Shown one piece after another: positions 54,591 to 63,637 of a stretch of 64,000 nucleotides of DNA. Both the position numbers and the translations under genes were made by a program. The notes under the pieces were generated by a model, which was not told the DNA's origin, did not search any database, and saw only the letters and a program-made list of their open reading frames with translations. The DNA is taken from NCBI GenBank assembly GCA_030739735.1, contig JASLYQ010000011.1:20566-84565 (forward strand), read 5' to 3'. The first letter of the stretch is position 1. Every line of letters starts with the position of its first letter. The DNA is from Alphaproteobacteria bacterium. GTDB taxonomy: Bacteria; Pseudomonadota; Alphaproteobacteria; UBA7887.

Positions 54591-56224
54591 AACTCCACCC
54601 GCTTCGCCCTTCGGTCCAAGTGATCGGCATCGATCAGCACGCCCGGATTCAGCAGGCCGTGGGGATCGAGCTGCCGCTTGGCAGCTGCCAAAGCGTCGGC
54701 GAACAGATCGGGTCTCTGGCGGTCGTACCAAGGCCGGTGATCTCGACCAACGGCGTGGTGATGGGTGATGGTACCACCATTGGCCATCAGGGCCTCCGAC
54801 GCCGCCTGCTTTATCTCGCGCCACTGATCGAGCATCACGCGCACGTCGCTCAAGGCGTGAAAGGTAAAATAAGGCGCCGGTCCATCCGGATAGGTGTGGG
54901 TGAAACGGCAGGTCACCAGCCCCGTATTGCCGGTCACGCGCCGGATGGCGTCTTCCGCCGCAGACTTGACGTTGGCATGGAACTCGGCGAAGCGATCCCA
55001 GGTGGTTGAGGTTTCGAAAGTATCCTGGATAATACCTCGGGATATGATCGCTTCGCGGTAATAGGGCATCCGCATAAACGCGTTGCGCCAACGCCCCGCG
55101 GCACCCGACCGGTGGCCTTCATCTCCGCTCTCCTCTGGCACCCTGCCGCCATGGTCGCGCGCGCATTCGAGGGCACACTCCATCCATGGTCCAACTTGGT
55201 GATCAGCGGACTCGAAACCCAACACCACGAGATGCGCGCTGCCGTCGCCAGCCCCGCTCATGGCCGCCTCGTCGGCATCGACCAGCCGGCAGTTGCTGGG
55301 AAATAACCCGGCCTGGGATATCGAGCGCACCGCCTCTGCTGCCTTATGGAAATCGTCGAACTGCACTGCGGTGCCGGCACGAAAAGTGGGCCGATCCTGG
55401 AGGCGCATCCAGGCCTCAGTGATGACACCAAGAATACCTTCCGAGCCTATCATTAAACGGTCGGGACTGGGACCAGCGCCTGAGCCCGGCAGGCGTCGCG
55501 ACTCTAGGGTGCCAGAGGGCGTCACTGTGCGCAGGTTTTCAACGAAATCATCAATATGGGTGTAGAGGGTAGCGTAATGGCCGCCCGATCTGGTGGCGAT
55601 CCACCCACCGAGGGTCGAGAACTCGTAGGACTGCGGAAAATGGCGCAACGTCAGCCCGTGTGGCTTCAGCGCCGCATCGAGGGCCGGGCCGAAAATACCC
55701 GCCTGGATGCGTGCCGCCCGCGATGTCTTGTCAACCTCCAGCACCTGGTCGAGCTTGCGCAGGTCGATGGTCAGCCTACCGCACGCGCTGTCGTGGTCCC
55801 CGTGCTCGATGCCACCGACCACCGAAGAGCCGGCCCCAAAAGGTACTACCGCCAGGCGGGCCTGCGTAGCCCAGTCAAGGGAATCGACGAGCTGCTGCTC
55901 GGTCTCCGGATAGGCAACAACATCGGGCGCCGACCGGAAATTTCGCTGCAGCGTGCGCGCATAATCAGCAAATGACTTACCATAGGTGTGCGAGACTCGA
56001 TCACGCGGATGGACGCTACAAATATCCTGCAAGGGCCCTGGCACCGCGACGCGCGGCGGCGACAACACAATGTCGGAAAGCTTCGGAATCGCCGCGGCCG
56101 GGGGCAGCTTGATGCCAAGCTTGCCACAGACATGCTGCACGGCCTCGCCGACCTCGTCTTCTGCGACCGTCTCGTCAGCATAGCCCCAGCCCCAGAACCT
56201 TAACTCTCGAAGATTATTTTTCAT
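54587..56224 (-). CDS. FAD-binding oxidase (alkyl-dihydroxyacetone-phosphate synthase / D-lactate-dehydrogenase-like)
   Basis: A 545-residue flavoprotein of the VAO family. The FAD domain contains VVAYPETEQQLVDSLDWA, PFGAGSSVVGG and GGWIATRSGGHYATLYTHID, with GSEGILGVITEA in the second part. The active-site segment ITHHHAVGRDH, with a run of His, and the start RELRFWGWGYADE resemble alkylglycerone-phosphate synthase. Bacterial relatives oxidise hydroxy acids or glycerol-type substrates. It is coupled to the isomerase gene by GTGA overlap. An AT-rich promoter-like stretch lies directly before the start. Confidence 0.87.
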   Translation of the reverse strand: MKNNLRELRFWGWGYADETVAEDEVGEAVQHVCGKLGIKLPPAAAIPKLSDIVLSPPRVAVPGPLQDICSVHPRDRVSHTYGKSFADYARTLQRNFRSAPDVVAYPETEQQLVDSLDWATQARLAVVPFGAGSSVVGGIEHGDHDSACGRLTIDLRKLDQVLEVDKTSRAARIQAGIFGPALDAALKPHGLTLRHFPQSYEFSTLGGWIATRSGGHYATLYTHIDDFVENLRTVTPSGTLESRRLPGSGAGPSPDRLMIGSEGILGVITEAWMRLQDRPTFRAGTAVQFDDFHKAAEAVRSISQAGLFPSNCRLVDADEAAMSGAGDGSAHLVVLGFESADHQVGPWMECALECARDHGGRVPEESGDEGHRSGAAGRWRNAFMRMPYYREAIISRGIIQDTFETSTTWDRFAEFHANVKSAAEDAIRRVTGNTGLVTCRFTHTYPDGPAPYFTFHALSDVRVMLDQWREIKQAASEALMANGGTITHHHAVGRDHRPWYDRQRPDLFADALAAAKRQLDPHGLLNPGVLIDADHLDRRAKRVEL

Positions 56225-56280
56225 AGTTTATATCATTATTACCGATAGTTACAAATATTTATTAATTTTATACCTTAATT
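56225..56280 (-). promoter_or_regulatory. AT-rich promoter candidate for the FAD-oxidase operon
   Basis: This short gap between gor and the oxidase is much richer in A and T than its surroundings. On the minus strand TTGTAA at 56254-56249 and TATAAA at 56232-56227 are separated by 16 bases. The -10 element ends only 3 bases before the ATG, so transcripts from here would be leaderless or start inside the gene. Confidence 0.4.
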
Positions 56281-57627
56281 CTAAGTAGGCAAATACATCG
56301 TCACCAACTCCTCCGCGGCCGTGGGGTGGATGGCCATTGTGGAGTCGAATTGAGCTTTTGTCGCGCCGCATTTCAGGGCTACCGCGATGCCTTGCACAAT
56401 TTCGGGCGCGTCGGCGCCGATCAGGTGGCAGCCGAGCACCCGGTCGCTATCGCGATCCACCACCAGCTTCATTAGGGTGCGTCCGGGATTGCCGCTCAAC
56501 GTGTTCTTGAGTGGACGGAAGGCAGAGCGGTAGATGTCGACCGAGGAATAAGCGAGCCCCGCAGCTTCCTCGGGCAGCCCCACGGTGCCGATGGGCGGCT
56601 GGCTAAAGACGGCAGTGGCAATATCAGCATAGTCGACGCGCTGGGGATTGCCATTGAACCAGGTCTCGGCCAGCGCCCGACCCTCGGCAATAGCGACGGG
56701 CGTGAGATTATTGCGGTCGGTGCAGTCGCCGATGGCGAAGACGCCAGCCAAAGTCGTTTGCAGATTCGCGTCGACCACGATAGCGCCATTATCCGACATC
56801 ACCACGCCAGCTTCGGCCAGGCCAATACCGGCAGTATTGGGCTTGCGCCCGGTCGCGAACAACACTGCATCGGCATCGAGCATCACGCCATCGGTCGTTT
56901 CCACGGCATAAGCATTGCCGGCGCGGCGCACCTCGGTGACCTTACAACTGGCGTGGATGGTGATGCCACTGCGCTGCATCTCCTCTTCCAGATGCAGGCG
57001 CAGGTCATGGTCGAAGCCGCGCAGCAGATGATCCGCGCGGATGAGGATAGTCACCTCGGCTCCGAGTTGGTGGAAGATGCCGGCAAACTCGACCGCGATA
57101 TAGCCGCCGCCCACGATCACTATACGCTCAGGAAAAGCCAGCAGGTCGAGCGCTTCATTGGAGCTGATGACATGCTCCTGGCCAGGAAAGGTGGGCACCT
57201 CGGGCCAGCCGCCGGTGGCGATCAGGACGCGCTCGGCCGTGACCTTGCGCTCGCCGACCTCGACAGTGTGAGCATCTATTAGCTTCCCACGCCCGGCCAA
57301 AATCTCGACCCCGGCAGTGTCGAGCATTGAATTGTAGATGCCTTCGAGGCGATCGAGCTCGGTATTCTTGTTGGCAATGAGCGTTGGCCAGTCGAACTTG
57401 GCCTCCGCGATGTGCCAGCCGAAGCCCGCGGCGTCATCGATCTCCTCGCGCACATGTGCTGCATGGACCAGCAGCTTCTTCGGCACACAACCGCGCAGCA
57501 CACAAGTGCCCCCCACGCGTCCTTCCTCGCAGATGGCAACACGCGCGCCATAGGTGCCGGCGCGCCGGCAGGCGGCAACGCCTCCCGAGCCGGCACCGAT
57601 GGTGACGAGGTTGTAATCGTAGACCAA
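56281..57627 (-). CDS. gor: Glutathione-disulfide reductase
   Basis: A 448-residue FAD-dependent disulfide reductase. The FAD loop GAGSGGVAACR (11-21) is followed by the redox pair GTCVLRGCVPKK (C42 and C47). The NAD(P) loop is VGGGYIAVEFAG, the second FAD site is VFAIGDCTD and the dimer-interface end AIHPTAAEELVTMY contains the catalytic His. It regenerates reduced glutathione in the cytoplasm. It is 8 bases from the aldehyde dehydrogenase gene upstream on the same strand, which may reflect defence against aldehyde or oxidative stress in this operon. Confidence 0.95.
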   Translation of the reverse strand: MVYDYNLVTIGAGSGGVAACRRAGTYGARVAICEEGRVGGTCVLRGCVPKKLLVHAAHVREEIDDAAGFGWHIAEAKFDWPTLIANKNTELDRLEGIYNSMLDTAGVEILAGRGKLIDAHTVEVGERKVTAERVLIATGGWPEVPTFPGQEHVISSNEALDLLAFPERIVIVGGGYIAVEFAGIFHQLGAEVTILIRADHLLRGFDHDLRLHLEEEMQRSGITIHASCKVTEVRRAGNAYAVETTDGVMLDADAVLFATGRKPNTAGIGLAEAGVVMSDNGAIVVDANLQTTLAGVFAIGDCTDRNNLTPVAIAEGRALAETWFNGNPQRVDYADIATAVFSQPPIGTVGLPEEAAGLAYSSVDIYRSAFRPLKNTLSGNPGRTLMKLVVDRDSDRVLGCHLIGADAPEIVQGIAVALKCGATKAQFDSTMAIHPTAAEELVTMYLPT

Positions 57628-57635
57628 GGAAGACG

Positions 57636-59093
57636 CTACTTATCGATGGCGCCCATCAGCATGTACTTGGTTTCCATGAACTCAAGCATGCCTTCGCGCG
57701 CTCCCTCGCGGCCGATACCAGATTCCTTAACACCACCGAAGGGTGCCACCTCGGTCGAGAGGATGCCCTCGTTGATCCCGACCATGCCGTATTCGAGCGC
57801 CTCGGCGACACGCCAGATGCGGCCGATGTCGCGGCTGAAGAAATAAGCGGCCAACCCGAACTCGGTGTTGTTGGCCATCTCAATCGCCTCTTCCTCGCTG
57901 TCAAAACGGAAAAGCGGCGCGACGGGGCCGAACGTCTCCTCACTGGCAATGCGCATATCCCCAGTCACATTGGTCAGCACGGTCGGTTGAAAAAATTGAC
58001 CGCCGAGTTCGTGCCGCGCGCCCCCGGCGGTCACGGCCGCGCCCTTGGCGACAGCATCGGAGATGTGCTCTTCGACCTTCTCGATCGCCGCCATATCGAT
58101 CAGCGGTCCCTGGGTGACACCATCGCCTAGGCCCTCGCCCACCTTGAGCGCGACTACAGCTTCGCCGAGACGCTTGGAGAATTCCTCGTAGATGCCGCCC
58201 TGCACCAGGATGCGGTTGGCACAAACGCAAGTCTGCCCGGCATTGCGATACTTGGACGCCATGGCCCCCGCCACGGCCTGATCGAGATCGGCATCATCGA
58301 AGACAATCAGCGGTGCGTTGCCGCCTAACTCGAGCGAGACCTTCTTGATGGTGGCAGCGCACTGGGCCATAAGCACCTTTCCTATCTCGGTCGAGCCGGT
58401 GAAGGACATCTTGCGCACGGTCGAATTACCTGTCAGCTCACTGCCAATGGCAGTGGCCGAGCCCGTGATCAGATTGAACACACCCTTTGGGAAGCCGGCC
58501 CGCTCCGCAAGCTCGGCCAGCGCCAGCGCGCTGTAAGGCGTGGCGGAGGCAGGCTTAATGACGATGGGGCAACCAGCGGCAAGCGCCGGCGCCGCCTTAC
58601 GCGTAATCATGGCGGTGGGAAAGTTCCAGGGCGTGATCGCCGCGACGACACCGATCGGCTCCTTGGTGGTGACTATACGACGGTCCGGCAGGGTTGCAGG
58701 AATCACTTCGCCATAGGCGCGCTTACCCTCCTCTGCAAACCACTCGACGAACCACGAGGCGTAGTGGATTTCGCCTTTCGCCTCAGCCAGCGGCTTGCCC
58801 TGCTCTAGGGTCATGATCATGCCGAGGTCATCCAGGTTCTCATGCATCAGATCGTACCACCGGCGCAGGATTTGGGCCCGATCCTTCCCGGTCAGGGCAC
58901 GCCAGGCCGGCCAGGCAGCATCCGCCGCCTCGATGGCCCGGCGCGTCTCGTTGGCACCCATCATTGGTACCGTGCCCAGCACCTCAGCGTTGGCCGGATT
59001 GCTCACCTCGAAGGTGCTTCCCGAGTCGGCATCGACCCACTCGCCGTTGATGTAGCACTGACTGCGGAACAGACTAGGATTATTGAGTTGCAT
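57636..59093 (-). CDS. gabD: Succinate-semialdehyde dehydrogenase-type aldehyde dehydrogenase (GabD-like)
   Basis: A 485-residue NAD(P)-dependent dehydrogenase. ATG 59093 is chosen since CGGAG lies 6 bases upstream; the frame from 59186 has an unlikely N-terminus. The catalytic Glu is E255 in LELGGNAP and the nucleophile is C289 in NAGQTCVCANR, with the cofactor motif FTGSTEIGKV near residue 231. Sequence fits the GabD branch, which includes alpha-ketoglutarate- and glutarate-semialdehyde enzymes. It could complete the pentonate pathway suggested by the XylX-like and IlvD/Edd genes 30 kb away, but that is inference. Confidence 0.92.
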   Translation of the reverse strand: MQLNNPSLFRSQCYINGEWVDADSGSTFEVSNPANAEVLGTVPMMGANETRRAIEAADAAWPAWRALTGKDRAQILRRWYDLMHENLDDLGMIMTLEQGKPLAEAKGEIHYASWFVEWFAEEGKRAYGEVIPATLPDRRIVTTKEPIGVVAAITPWNFPTAMITRKAAPALAAGCPIVIKPASATPYSALALAELAERAGFPKGVFNLITGSATAIGSELTGNSTVRKMSFTGSTEIGKVLMAQCAATIKKVSLELGGNAPLIVFDDADLDQAVAGAMASKYRNAGQTCVCANRILVQGGIYEEFSKRLGEAVVALKVGEGLGDGVTQGPLIDMAAIEKVEEHISDAVAKGAAVTAGGARHELGGQFFQPTVLTNVTGDMRIASEETFGPVAPLFRFDSEEEAIEMANNTEFGLAAYFFSRDIGRIWRVAEALEYGMVGINEGILSTEVAPFGGVKESGIGREGAREGMLEFMETKYMLMGAIDK

Positions 59094-59581
59094 GTCTATC
59101 TCCGTGGCAAATGGGCTCGTCGGCGGAAGCCCCGGCGAATACGTCCCTGTTTTTGCGGAATTCGTGCGCCCAAGTATACGCGCCACACGGCCTGCGGCAA
59201 GACATGGCGTTGCCGTTCCGTGGCAGGCAAACAGTCACACGGGCGTAAAAAGAGTTAATTCAACAGTCGACGGGACAAAGGCTGTAATGGACACAAGGAG
59301 AGACGTGAAACGAGGGCGAGAGATTTCGATTGGCGCACGTTCAGTATGGGAGGGTGGCAAGAACAATAGAAAGTCCTAACCGTAGACGGTTTACCAACTA
59401 AGTTCAGTGACCCCCAATCAGCCCAGATGTGCTGGAGGTGGCTGAGGTGGCTCGAAGGTGGGCCAACGCCCCTAGGGTCCCGGGGCACCGCACCCGGCTC
59501 CGCCGAAGAGAGGCTTCCGGAGCACTCCTCGGCATGTTGGAGGTGATGACTTTGCCACCGTCTCCTTTTTTTCTGTCAGAC
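59094..59581. other. Intergenic region before the TPR-methyltransferase
   Basis: About 490 bases hold both divergent promoters. A short frame on the plus strand has no family features. Around 59430 the repeat AGGTGGCT occurs twice 9 bases apart. No tRNA or structured RNA gene is evident. Composition is somewhat mixed, with lower GC near 59260-59410. Confidence 0.35.
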
Positions 59582-61324
59582 ATGGCACATTCTCGCCATG
59601 AGCATGCGCAGCAGAGCCGCCATCGACCGGGCCGTCGCAGAGCCGTCGCCGCCCTCGAAGCGGGCGATGCGGATGCCTTGCCGCGGCTTGCTGCCCTGGC
59701 CGAAGAGGCGCCGCGAAATCCGCGCGCCCATTTCGCCCACGCTTTGGCCCTAGAGGCGGCAAAACGCCCGGCCGAGGCGATCGCCGCCTACAGCCGTGCG
59801 CTGGGCCGCGGCCGCAAACTCGACGCCGCCGCGCAACGCCTAGCCATATTATTGGTAAACTACAGCGCAGTGCCACCCGATACGCTCGATCGTCGCGGCC
59901 TACTCGCGGGCCTACGCAACTCGAATATCGACCCGTATCCCCTCGGTCGAGTGGGCTTCGCCTGGCTGAAGTCCCACGGTGCCTTGGCAGCGCCGATTGC
60001 GCTCGGGCGCAACGCAGGCTGGTCAGCGGCGGCTGAGGCGTTTCTGGCACACCACAATGAGGTAGCCCAAAGCGATCCCTTGCTGCTCACCTGTCTCGAA
60101 CAAGGCAGCAATGCCGATGCCGATATCGAGTTATTGCTGACTGCGGTGCGCCGCGTCCTGCTGTTCAGCCCCGCTCTGGTGGAGCGCAAGGCGCTGCGCG
60201 CTCTTGCCTGCGCCGTAGCCCGCCAGGCCCGCACCGGCGACTATGTCTGGTTTGCGGATGCCGAAGAGCGCACGGCACTCGGCACGGAAATCAAGAGCCC
60301 GCTGCTACAGGCGCTTTATACTCTGCCCGCCCCAGGCGCCCAAATTCGTCCGCGCACCCTCGCGGCCATGCTTATCGAAGCTCACGCCGAGGCTGAGAAC
60401 GAGCGCAGCTTGGCGACCGAATTACCCTCACTCGGCGTACTAACCGATGCCACATCTAGCGCCGTCGCGGCGCAATACGAGAACAACCCCTATCCCCGCT
60501 GGCAGCGTCTGACCCGCCCGCGGCCGGGCGCCTTCCTCCAAGACATGGCGCGCTTTGTCGGCACTACGCCGCAGCGTCGGCCCGAGGTCCTGATCGCCGG
60601 CTGCGGTACCGGCCAGCAGGCGATTGCGGCGAAGCTAGGCTATGGCAAGGAAGCACGGATCACGGCGCTCGACCTCAGCCGCGCGAGCCTCGCCTATGGT
60701 GCCCGCCGGGCGCGAGACTATGGCATCGACCATATCCGCTTCGTTCATGGCGACATTTTGGAAGCCGCGGGTCTCCGCCGCCGCTTCCACATCATAGAAT
60801 GCATTGGCGTGCTGCACCACATGGCGAACCCGATGGCCGGCTGGCGGGCACTAGTTGACTGCCTCGAACCCAATGGCGCCATGCTCATCGGTCTCTACAG
60901 CGCCGCCGCTCGCCAGGAGATTGCCACGCTACGGGCAGAGATCGCGCACCGCGGGTTAGGCACCGATGCGGATACGATTCGCGCGTTCCGCCGAGAGCTG
61001 ATGATGGATGCACAGACGCGCTGGAAACAGACCCTGTCAGCACCTGATTTTTACGGCCTCAACCGTTGCCGAGATCTGCTTTTCCATGCCCACGAGCGGC
61101 CGGTGAAGATCCCCGAGATCGGGGTTTGGCTCGGTGAATTGGGCCTAGATTTCCGCGGCTTCGCCCTGCCAGAAGCGCGGCTCGCCCGCTTTCGCCTTGA
61201 GCACCCTGACGCCGATCCCGCGCGTGATCTCGATGCCTGGCACGCCTTCGAGACCACATATCCACGCACCTTTGCTGCCATGTATCAGTTCTGGTGCGTC
61301 AACTCCCGGCCGCATGCAGCTTGA
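59582..61324 (+). CDS. TPR-containing class I SAM-dependent methyltransferase
   Basis: A 580-residue protein. Residues about 35-80 hold tetratricopeptide-like helices (APRNPRAHFAHALALEAAKRP), followed by a long helical region and the linker AAQYENNPYPRW seen in this methyltransferase group. The Rossmann domain has EVLIAGCGTGQQAIA (motif I), ITALDLSRASL and IECIGVLHHMANP. Function and substrate are unknown. Starts at 59582 and 59598 compete: the 59598 frame (MSMRSRAAIDRAVA) looks more natural but shifts into this frame only if about 11 bases (a near-repeat of GCCGTCGC) were deleted. The end overlaps panE by 26 bases. Confidence 0.78.
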   Translation: MAHSRHEHAQQSRHRPGRRRAVAALEAGDADALPRLAALAEEAPRNPRAHFAHALALEAAKRPAEAIAAYSRALGRGRKLDAAAQRLAILLVNYSAVPPDTLDRRGLLAGLRNSNIDPYPLGRVGFAWLKSHGALAAPIALGRNAGWSAAAEAFLAHHNEVAQSDPLLLTCLEQGSNADADIELLLTAVRRVLLFSPALVERKALRALACAVARQARTGDYVWFADAEERTALGTEIKSPLLQALYTLPAPGAQIRPRTLAAMLIEAHAEAENERSLATELPSLGVLTDATSSAVAAQYENNPYPRWQRLTRPRPGAFLQDMARFVGTTPQRRPEVLIAGCGTGQQAIAAKLGYGKEARITALDLSRASLAYGARRARDYGIDHIRFVHGDILEAAGLRRRFHIIECIGVLHHMANPMAGWRALVDCLEPNGAMLIGLYSAAARQEIATLRAEIAHRGLGTDADTIRAFRRELMMDAQTRWKQTLSAPDFYGLNRCRDLLFHAHERPVKIPEIGVWLGELGLDFRGFALPEARLARFRLEHPDADPARDLDAWHAFETTYPRTFAAMYQFWCVNSRPHAA

Positions 61325-62216
61325 GGCCTGCGAAGATCGTTTGATTGACCGGCACATCTAGCTCGTCCTGCGCAGCCAGACGCACCACCGCCCCGTTGAG
61401 CCAATCGACTTCCAGTGGCTTGTGGTGGGTGATGTCGTAATGCATCGACGAGGTCATGGTCGGTGGCACTTTCATGAACACCCGCACGGGCTCGGCCTTA
61501 AAATCGTCGGGCAGCATTACGCCACGCGCCTCGGCAAGTGTCAGCACTTCGCGGGCACAGCGGATCAGCACCTCGCGGCAGACCGGATCCTCGCGGATCG
61601 GGCCTATGGCGCAGCGCGTCAGCGCGGTCATACCGTTATGGGCGCAGAGGCCAGTAAACTTAATCCATAATGCCGCCTCAATATCGGTGCTCAGCTCGAC
61701 ATCCAGGCCAGCCTTGGCACAGGCCTCCGTAATCACGCGGGCGCGTGTTGACTCGCTGCCGTCGCGCTCACCAATCTGCAGCTTGGCGCCGGGCGTCGAG
61801 TGGACGATGTGTCCGGGCTCCTCGATCAGCGAAAGTATGTAGATGACGCCACCGAGCACATGCTCGGGCCCGACGATGGCGGCCAGCCGATCCTCGTTCT
61901 CGACTCCGTTTTGCAAGGAGATGACCGCGGTGTCCGGTCCCAGCATTTGCTTGGCAAGCTCACCCGCGGCCTCTGTCTGATCGCTCTTGACGCAAACGAA
62001 CACCACATCCACTGACCCGACACCATCGGCATCCGGACGCACATCGACCTCAGTCAGATCGACATCTCCGAGCTGGCTCGTCAGCCGTAAGCCCGAAGTC
62101 TGCATGGCGGCGAGATGTGGCCCGCGCTGGATAAACGTCACCCGTTCCCCCGAGGCCTGTAACCGTGCTCCCACAAACCCGCCGACCCCGCCGGCCCCAA
62201 TAAACGCTACGTGCAT
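61299..62216 (-). CDS. panE: 2-dehydropantoate 2-reductase family (ketopantoate reductase)
   Basis: A 305-residue NADPH-dependent reductase. The Rossmann loop GAGGVGGFVGARL (8-20) binds the cofactor, VDVVFVCVKSDQTE is the second strand, and AALWIKFTGLCAHNGMTALTR carries the catalytic Lys and substrate Asn. PanE makes pantoate for coenzyme A, but many paralogues act on other 2-oxo acids, so the identity of the substrate is not certain. It is convergent with the methyltransferase and overlaps it by 26 bases. The ATG at 62216 is the only reasonable start. Confidence 0.87.
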   Translation of the reverse strand: MHVAFIGAGGVGGFVGARLQASGERVTFIQRGPHLAAMQTSGLRLTSQLGDVDLTEVDVRPDADGVGSVDVVFVCVKSDQTEAAGELAKQMLGPDTAVISLQNGVENEDRLAAIVGPEHVLGGVIYILSLIEEPGHIVHSTPGAKLQIGERDGSESTRARVITEACAKAGLDVELSTDIEAALWIKFTGLCAHNGMTALTRCAIGPIREDPVCREVLIRCAREVLTLAEARGVMLPDDFKAEPVRVFMKVPPTMTSSMHYDITHHKPLEVDWLNGAVVRLAAQDELDVPVNQTIFAGLKLHAAGS

Positions 62217-62450
62217 GATGATTCCTTCCCTTTTTCGGACCAGTGCAACGTTGCCACGAGTTTACGCTGACCGGACGGCGGCGAGAACCTCCATTGCTGG
62301 GACCCAGCCTGGATATTAATGGGATATGATACCTAGTTCTGGCAGGTGCACCGCCATCGACTCCAGAGGGGAATAAGTATGATGTCCCTCTGGTAAAACA
62401 ACGATTAGCTGGCTACTCTCATACGCGTCGAGGCATAGCACAAGTTCCGA

Positions 62451-62939
62451 TCAAACGCGCCCCAACAAGACCAACTCACGACCGGCCACACGACGCGAGT
62501 GAATGTCGTGGAATCCGAGTCTATCGTAAAAGGCTCGGTTAGCGACCTTCGCACCCGTGACAACGTGGCAACGCGGGGCTTTGGTAAGAAAGGCTTTGAT
62601 CAGGGCGCGACCAAGACCCCTCCCCTGTGCGCATGGCGCAACATTGATATGGAAATGCGCCGGGTAGATCCCGTAGAGATCGGCGAAGGCGCGGATATAG
62701 AATATGTCGTCGGCCAACACGATACTGTCATGGCAGCCCATCAGATAACCGACGACCGGCCCTTCGCCAGCCAACAGAATCAGCTCTCGACAAATTCTTA
62801 GATAGTACCCTGTCCATCGCTCGTAATAGGTGGCACCCGCCAAGGTGCCAGCAGTAACATCGAAGATCTGGCGAATGTCGACTGCCGCCGCGGCTTGTTC
62901 GGCCGACGAAAGAGATGGCAGAGACCTTAGCAACACCAC
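62451..62939 (-). CDS. GNAT family N-acetyltransferase
   Basis: A 162-residue protein. The acetyl-CoA-binding motif A reads HINVAPCAQGRGLGRALIKAF, the next helix region is ANRAFYDRLGF, and the N-terminal half is a divergent GNAT beta-sheet (YYERWTGYYLRICREL, then GPVVGYLMGCHDS). It would acetylate a small amine or protein. It stands alone: about 230 bases to panE and 170 to the MAPEG gene, with no operon partner. A distal-end QGRGLGR pattern supports function. Confidence 0.82.
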   Translation of the reverse strand: MVLLRSLPSLSSAEQAAAAVDIRQIFDVTAGTLAGATYYERWTGYYLRICRELILLAGEGPVVGYLMGCHDSIVLADDIFYIRAFADLYGIYPAHFHINVAPCAQGRGLGRALIKAFLTKAPRCHVVTGAKVANRAFYDRLGFHDIHSRRVAGRELVLLGRV

Positions 62940-63107
62940 GCCGACCCCGACCGCAAGCCTATGGTGAGCAAGCGTCCATCAGCCCCCCCACCAAGGATCA
63001 CCCTGCCGCCAGCCACCGCAGGCGACTGCATCCTTAAAAGGCGGAAACCGATGAACACAAAAGCTATCCACCATCAAAATATGTTTGGGTTTCCTATGCA
63101 GTAATGC

Positions 63108-63497
63108 TCACTGGCAAGCGCCAACAAATAATAATACCATCGCAACCACACCACCTGAGTGCGCAATAGTCCTAAACCATGGTACTTTCAACGTATAAAA
63201 CAATGCGTGAGCGGTTCTGCACCAAAAGAACAGTGCGGCTCCAAAGACAGTCATGGGTGTGCTAATTGAAGCGACCTGGGTTACCAGAATCAAACAAGCA
63301 AATGGTACTAAATTCTCTACCATATTGCTGTGTGCCCTCTTTAGCCGCCCGGACCAAGCCGGAACAGGTGCCGGATTTTCCGGATACCCCACTAAATCCG
63401 TTATTCCCCAACTCATTACTCTTGCAATAACGTACGGGAATGCCATCAACACGCAGAGGGCGGCACTCATAGCTAGATAACACAATTCAACATTCAT
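63108..63497 (-). CDS. MAPEG family membrane protein
   Basis: A 129-residue protein with four predicted membrane helices. The loop RLKRAHSNMVENLVPFACLIL is the glutathione-binding signature of the MAPEG family (eicosanoid and glutathione metabolism), and VPWFRTIAHSGG is the C-terminal motif. Bacterial members are of unknown function. It has lower GC than the chromosome core (around 40% in sampled lines) and overlaps a small upstream frame by 4 bases, indicating translational coupling. The start is ATG 63497 with GAAGGG upstream. Confidence 0.85.
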   Translation of the reverse strand: MNVELCYLAMSAALCVLMAFPYVIARVMSWGITDLVGYPENPAPVPAWSGRLKRAHSNMVENLVPFACLILVTQVASISTPMTVFGAALFFWCRTAHALFYTLKVPWFRTIAHSGGVVAMVLLFVGACQ

Positions 63498-63637
63498 ATT
63501 ATATTCCCTTCACCATCCACTTTTCTCTTCAATAACAACTTCTTATACATCATCTCAACAAGATTTATCTTCAAAACCCTACCTCTAGTTCTCATATCCC
63601 CCTCCTTCCAATAACTAGCAATCTCCTTATCCGACAT
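63494..63637 (-). CDS. Small hypothetical protein coupled to the MAPEG gene
   Basis: A 47-residue basic frame (MSDKEIASYWKEGDMRTRGRV at the start, VEMMYKKLLLKRK near the end) whose TGA overlaps the MAPEG ATG by 4 bases. The first part is helical with charged residues; no family is recognised. A CGGGGA is near its ATG. AT content rises steeply along it. Another frame may run further upstream from a TTG at 63676. It could be a relic of the transposon-adjacent DNA. Confidence 0.4.
   Translation of the reverse strand: MSDKEIASYWKEGDMRTRGRVLKINLVEMMYKKLLLKRKVDGEGNII

Noticed and set aside
53739..55091. 450-residue minus-strand frame
   Set aside because: The first 167 residues are arginine/proline-rich shadow of the FAD oxidase; the isomerase begins at GTG 54590 by overlap.
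59083..59379. 98-residue plus-strand frame before the TPR-methyltransferase
   Set aside because: It overlaps the start of the aldehyde dehydrogenase on the other strand, has no family motif and no ribosome site.
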